A stretch of 64,000 nt of DNA from Sweltsa coloradensis (taxonomy: Eukaryota; Arthropoda; Insecta; Plecoptera; Chloroperlidae): assembly GCA_024449915.1 (NCBI GenBank), contig JAMZAV010001992.1:174591-238590 (forward strand). Direction: 5' to 3'. The position numbers and the translations under genes were made by a program. Shown in pieces: positions 59,112-64,000 of the stretch. Each line of letters starts with the position of its first letter. Position 1 is the stretch's first letter. The notes under the pieces are model-generated. The model made no database searches. It had not been told where the DNA came from and worked only from the letters and a program-made list of their open reading frames with translations.

Positions 59112-59858
59112 TTGGATGAGCGAAGCAAAGACTTCAATTTCACTGATCCCCCCAAAAAATTTAGCTCGGGTGTTTTTTGTTTTTTTTTTTTGTATTTTTG
59201 TCTGTTTGTTCGCTCTCTACCGGGCAAACGGCATATGCGATCTTGATGAAAATTATAGGGGACCTTCGAAATCTCTGAACTTAGACTTGCTACGTTTTTG
59301 GGTACAATCGAAGAAATATTTCTCATGAATATCGTACATAACGATTTTTTTCAATTTTTAATGCGATATTTCGGTGATATTTGGCTCGCGACCGGGCAAA
59401 CGGCTACTCCGATCTTGATGAAACTTTATGGGAACGTTTAAAATTATTAAAATTAGATATGATATGATTTTAGGAACATTTGAAGAAATATTTCTCATAG
59501 AAATCGTAGTTTTACGATTTTTCCGATTTTCCCCCCGATATTTTCGTGATGTTTGGGCCAATTATGACCAAACGGGTGAGGCTACAACGGTCATATTTTA
59601 CATGGACATTAAGGTAATGGTGATGTATTGCTTTTTGAAAGAAAAAGTTGAAAAAGTTAGCCATAATCCATAGAATAAAGGTTTTAATATGAGTTTTTTT
59701 AGGTTTATAATAACAATTGACAAGTAACAATAGAAACTTGACAACAATCACAGTGCTTAAAAAACCCTTTGAAAAGGGGAAAAGGGGTTCCCCACGAAAA
59801 CTAAAAACTTACAAAAAAGCTCATCCATCAACGCGGCGGGACTTAAGCGTTTTCCTAG
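59112..59858 (+). repeat. Repeat family B, copy 4
   Basis: ttggatgagcgaagcaaaga, T-rich tract, caaacggcatatgcgatctt twice in part (59222 and 59397), acatggacattaaggtaatg, and the end agctcatccatcaacgcggc with gcgttttcctagt. Confidence 0.88.
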
Positions 59859-60650
59859 TGTACAATAATATATGTATTGCTAATATTGTAAAGTGTAAAC
59901 ACAATAACAAAACACAATATATTGGAAAATTTGATTTCCCAACGATAAAACTGACTACGAAATGGTAAGGTCCTTTTTAAATGTTTTAATTTTTTTAAAA
60001 ATTTCTTTTTTTAAATGAAAAAAGGGTGTTATTGATTTATTTCTTTTTGCTTTCCCTCGATACAAACGGTGATAAAATAAAAAATATTTTTAAAATATGA
60101 AAGGGGAAATTTCCAATTCCAAAATCACATCGTTTTTAGTGCCCTGATAGACCCTAAGGATTTTTTTGCGTTTTCATTTAAAAAAATCAAAAATTTAAGT
60201 GCACCGTTTTCTTTTCAGCATAAATTTTAAGTAAGAAACACTCATTTTGTCAAAAATTTAAGTTTAAAAAATTTGTGAATAGTGTCAAAATTTTGTTTTG
60301 TGAAAAAAAAAGTAAAATTGGTTTTATTTTTCGAATAGGGGTTTAAATTTTGGGTGTTTAACTATAGGCGGGGCTGTATGGTTTTTTTAAACCTTTTAAA
60401 AGGCATTATTTCGGGTTTTAAATTTAAAAAAAAACCATTTTCACGGACCCCTAAAAAAAAGGGGGTTGAAATGTATTAAAAACAACACATCGTATTTAAC
60501 AACATAAAAATTTAAAAAATGACACCTTTTTAGTACAATCATTTATAATTCGTGAACATATAAGACGAACGTTCCATTTTAAACTTTTAAATTGTTACAC
60601 TTTTGAATTCGTAGTTCTAATTGGTTTTTGTAGTTTGTTTTCCCGCTACT
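59859..60650. other. AT-rich, low-quality sequence
   Basis: Homopolymer-heavy and no gene seen. Confidence 0.5.
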
Positions 60651-63600
60651 TTTCGATGTATGGGGGGGGGGGGCGGGGCTTCGACAGTATAACTAAAAAC
60701 TTTTTTCTGTCACTGAGGCATGGGCCCAAAGCCTCAGCGTTAGAGAGTGCGGGGGGGGGGGCGGGGCTTCGACAGAAAAACTAAAATACTTTTTTCCGTA
60801 ACGTGAGGGATGGGGGGCGCTCAGCGTTAGAGTAGTGCGGGGGGGGGGCGGGGTTTTGACAGAAACTAAATACTATTTCTCGTACACGTGAGGCATGGGG
60901 CGGACGCTCGGTCTAGAGTAGTGCGGGGGGGGGGGCTTGACAGAAACAAAAAACTTATTTTTCGTTTCACGTGAGGCAGGGGGCGGCGCTCAGGTCTAGA
61001 GTAGTGCGGGGGGGGGGGGGGGGCTTGACAATAACTAAATACTTTTTCTCGTACACGTGAGGCATGGGGGCGGACGTCAGCGCAGGTAGTGGGGGGGGGG
61101 GGTTTTGGGGCTTCGACAGAAACAAATACTTATTTTTCGTACACGTAGGCATGGGGGCGGAGTCAGCGTCTAGGTAGTGCGGGGGGGGGGGCGGGGCTTT
61201 GACAGATAACTAAAAACTTTTCGTACACGTGAGGCAGGGGGGGGACGCTCAGCGTCTAGAGTAGTGGGGGGGGGGCGGGGCTTCGACAGATAATAAATAC
61301 TTTTTTTCGTACACGTGAGGGGATGGGGCGGACGTCAGCGTCTAGAGTATGGGGGGGGGCGGGCTTCGACAGATAATAAATACTTTTTCTCGTACCGTGA
61401 GGATGGGGGCGGGGGCTCAGCGTCTAGAGTAGTGCGGGGGGGGGGGGGGGCTTCGACAGTAACTAAAAATTATTTCCGTACCGTGAGGGATGGGGCGGGC
61501 GCTCGCGTTGAGTAGTGCGGGGGGGGGCGGGGTTCGACAGATAACTAAATACTTTTTTTTCCTACACGTAAGGCATGGGGGGGGACCTCAGCGTTAAATA
61601 GTGCGGGGGGGGGGCGGGGCTTCGACCAGATAAAAACCCAAAAACATTTCTCGTACACGTGGGCATGGGGGCGGACGTCAGCGTTTTGAGTAGTGCGGGG
61701 GGGGGGGCGGGGCTCGACAGATAACTAAATACTATTTTTTCGTAAGTGAGGCATGGGGGCGGGCGCTCAGCGTCTAGAGTATGCGGGGGGGGGGGGCTTC
61801 GACAGTAAAATAAATACTATTTTCTGTACCGGAGGCATGGGGGGGGACGCTCAGCGTCTAGATAGTGCGGGGGGGGGGGCGGGGGTTCGACAGATAACTA
61901 AAACTTATTTTTGCACGTGAGGCCCCGGGGGGGACGCTGCGTTAGAGTAGTGCGGGGGGGGGGGGGGGGGTTCGACAGATAACTAAATACTTATTTCTCG
62001 TACACGGAGGATGGGGGGGACGCTCAGCGTCTAGAGTAGGCGGGGGGGGGGCGGGGCTTGACAGATAACTAAATAATTATTTCCGTACAGTGAGGATGGG
62101 GGCGGACGCTCAGCGTCTAGGAGTCGGGGGGGGGGGCGGGGCTTGAAAAATAACTAAATACTTATTTCTCGTACACGGAGGCAGGGGGCGGACGCTCAGC
62201 GTCTAAGTAGGCGGGGGGGGGCGGGGCTTTACAGAAACAAATACTTATTCTGTACCGTAAAGATGGGGGCGGGGCGCTCAGCGTTAGAGTAGTGCGAAAG
62301 GGGCGGGGGTTCGACAGATAAATAAATACTATTTCGTACACTGAGGCATGGGGGGGGACGCTCAGCGTCTAGAGTAGTGCGGGGGGGGGGGGGGGGGCTT
62401 CGACGATAATAAATACTTATTTTCGTACAGGAGATGGGGGCGGACGCTCAGGTCTAGAGTAGTGCGGGGGGGGGCGGGGCTTCGACAGATAACTAAAAAT
62501 TATTTTCGTAACGGAGGGATGGGGGGGGGACGTCAGCGTCTAGAGTAGTGGGGGGGGGGCGGGGCTTCGACAGATAACTAAATACTTATTTTTCGTACCG
62601 TGAGGCTGGGGGCGGACGTCAGTCTAGAGTAGTGCGGGGGGGGGGGGGGGGCTTCGACAGTAACTAAATAATTTTCGTACAGTGAGGCATGGGGCGGACG
62701 CCAGCGTTAAGAGTGCGGGGGGGGGGGCGGGGGCTTCGACAGATAATAAAACTTTTTCTTAACGTGAGCATGGGGGGGGACGCTGGGGGCTTTGAGTGTG
62801 GGGGGGGGGGGGGCGGGGCTTACAATAATAAATACTTATTTCTCGTACACGTGGGCATGGGGCGGGGCTCAGCGTCTGAGAGTGGGGGGGGGGGCGGGGC
62901 TTCGACAGATAACTAAATACTTATTTCTGTCACGTGGAGGCATGGGGGCGGACGCTCAGCGTCTAAGTAGGGGGGGGGGGGGGCGGGGTTGAAGACTAAC
63001 TAATCTAAGTGGCCCACACGCTGAGCAGGGGGGCGGGAGTCCGTAAGAAGTAAGGTTCGCACGGGCATTTGGGGGTAACTCAGGTCTATTTCGTACGGGG
63101 GGCAGGGGGCGGACGCTCAGCGTCACTAAAAGTAGTCGGACGGGGGGCGGGGCTTCGGACAGATACTAAATACTATTGTACACGTGAGGAGGGGGCGGAC
63201 GCTAGCGTCTAAGAGTATCGGGGCGGTGGGCGGGGCTTCGGCGATAACTAAAGACTATTCCCTAAGTGAGGCATGGGGGGGGACGGTCGCGTCTGAATAG
63301 CGGGGGGGGGGCGGGGCTTCGACAGAACTAAATACTATTTCTCGTACACGTGAGGCATGGGGGCGGCGCTCAGCGTCTAGTAGTCGGGGGGGGGGGGCTG
63401 ACAGATACTAAATACTTATTTCTCGTACCGTGAGGCATGGGGGGGGAACGTTTAGATCTAGAGTTAGTTGCGGGGCGGGGGGCGGGGCTTCGACGATAAC
63501 TAATGTAGTCTCGTACACGTGAGGGCATGGGGGCGGACGCTCAGCGTCAATACTTATCAGTGGGTGGGGGGCGGGGCTTCGACGATAACTAAATGAGTAT

Positions 63601-64000
63601 TTCTGTGAGGGTGAGGGCTCACTGGGGACTAAAGACGCTCAGCGTCTAGAGTGGGGGGGGGGGCGGGGTTGCAGTAACTAATACTTAGTCTCGTCACGTG
63701 AGGCATGGGGGCGGACGCTCAGCGTCTAGAGTAGTGCGGGGGGGGGGGCGGGGCTTCGACGATAACTAAAACTTATTTTTCCCAAGTGAGGCATGGGGCG
63801 GACCTCAGCCCGGGGGGGGGGGGGGGCCCCCCAAAAAAAAAAGTTAGGGGGGGAAGGGGGTGGGGGGGGGGGGGGGCTTCGCAGAAAAAAAAAACTAAAA
63901 TACCTTATTTATTCGAAAAAAAACACGTGAGGCATGGGGGCGGGCGCTCAGCGTCAGAGTAGTGGGGGGGGGGGGGTTTTTTTTTGGGGGCGGGGGCCCT
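60651..64000 (+). repeat. G-rich satellite, ~91-bp unit, about 36 units, runs off the window
   Basis: Unit: ggcggggcttcgacagataa, ctaaatacttatttctcgta, cacgtgaggcatgggggcgg, acgctcagcgtctagagtag, then a G-run of 8-13. Each good unit has a CACGTG hexamer, a CGCTCAGCG palindrome and a G-run joined to GGCGGGG. Units vary mainly by lost bases and G-run length. ORFs across it are repeat translations. Confidence 0.95.

Noticed and set aside
60967..62992. Gly-rich ORFs in the terminal satellite
   Set aside because: Translations of G-runs and the unit in arbitrary frames.

Overview
This is metazoan nuclear DNA. It has split genes with GT-AG introns, tRNA-derived SINEs, LINE and Penelope-like retroelement pieces, a DNA transposon with long terminal inverted repeats, and several large satellite arrays. 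A TATA/initiator-type promoter with a possible nuclear-receptor site would suit an arthropod, possibly a crustacean, but the phylum is not proved. Most of the window is repeats. Long homopolymers and irregular base loss inside periodic arrays (about 7.5-12 kb, 48.4-51.5 kb, 60-64 kb) suggest under-polished long-read assembly, so ORFs there mean little.

Two real genes can be reconstructed by hand. (1) A collagen-like gene on the + strand. Four exons with Gly-X-Y repeats lie at 31214-31560, 31812-31891, 32848-32949 and 33638-33988 (stop). An acidic, Thr-rich exon at 27358-27494 joins them in matching phase, as does an exon at about 24976-25123. A 39-nt exon (24737-24775) and a first exon behind a TATA box (20757-20814) are more tentative. 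The intron between 27494 and 31214 is almost wholly filled by an ATATCG-rich satellite of about 80 bp. (2) A DOCK3/DOCK4-type (Drosophila sponge) guanine-nucleotide exchange factor on the - strand. Its N-terminal SH3 domain is spread over exons 56392-56475, 52631-52671 and 52023-52078, followed by exon 48241-48337. That last exon and its flanking intron have been amplified into a tandem array of about 23 units of roughly 139 bp (48240-51535), which is the most striking feature here.

Layout: 0-5.3 kb, dispersed foldback repeat family A, a LINE 3' end and nested palindromes; 5.4-6.2 kb, SINE pieces; 6.2-7.5 kb, 77-bp satellite; 7.5-12 kb, degraded sequence; 12-14.8 kb, repeat family C; 14.8-16.6 kb, LINE 3' end and a Penelope-like GIY-YIG fragment; 17-19.3 kb, a palindrome and three reiterated SINE heads; 20.6-34 kb, the collagen-like gene with intronic repeats; 34-41 kb, repeats and unrecognised sequence; 40.7-41.2 kb, three tandem units of about 175 bp; 41.6-46.2 kb, DNA transposon with TIRs of about 600 bp and a frameshifted transposase; 47.4-48.1 kb, tRNA-like elements; 48.2-56.5 kb, DOCK exons with a Penelope-like element in one intron; 56.8-60 kb, more repeats; 60.65-64 kb, G-rich satellite of about 91 bp running off the end.

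Repeat families A-D differ internally but share termini based on GGATGAG/CTCATCC. In A, B and C the inner part carries a similar short reading frame followed by poly-A. They appear to be one superfamily of non-autonomous elements that has shaped most of this locus, including intron sequence right beside a collagen splice acceptor.
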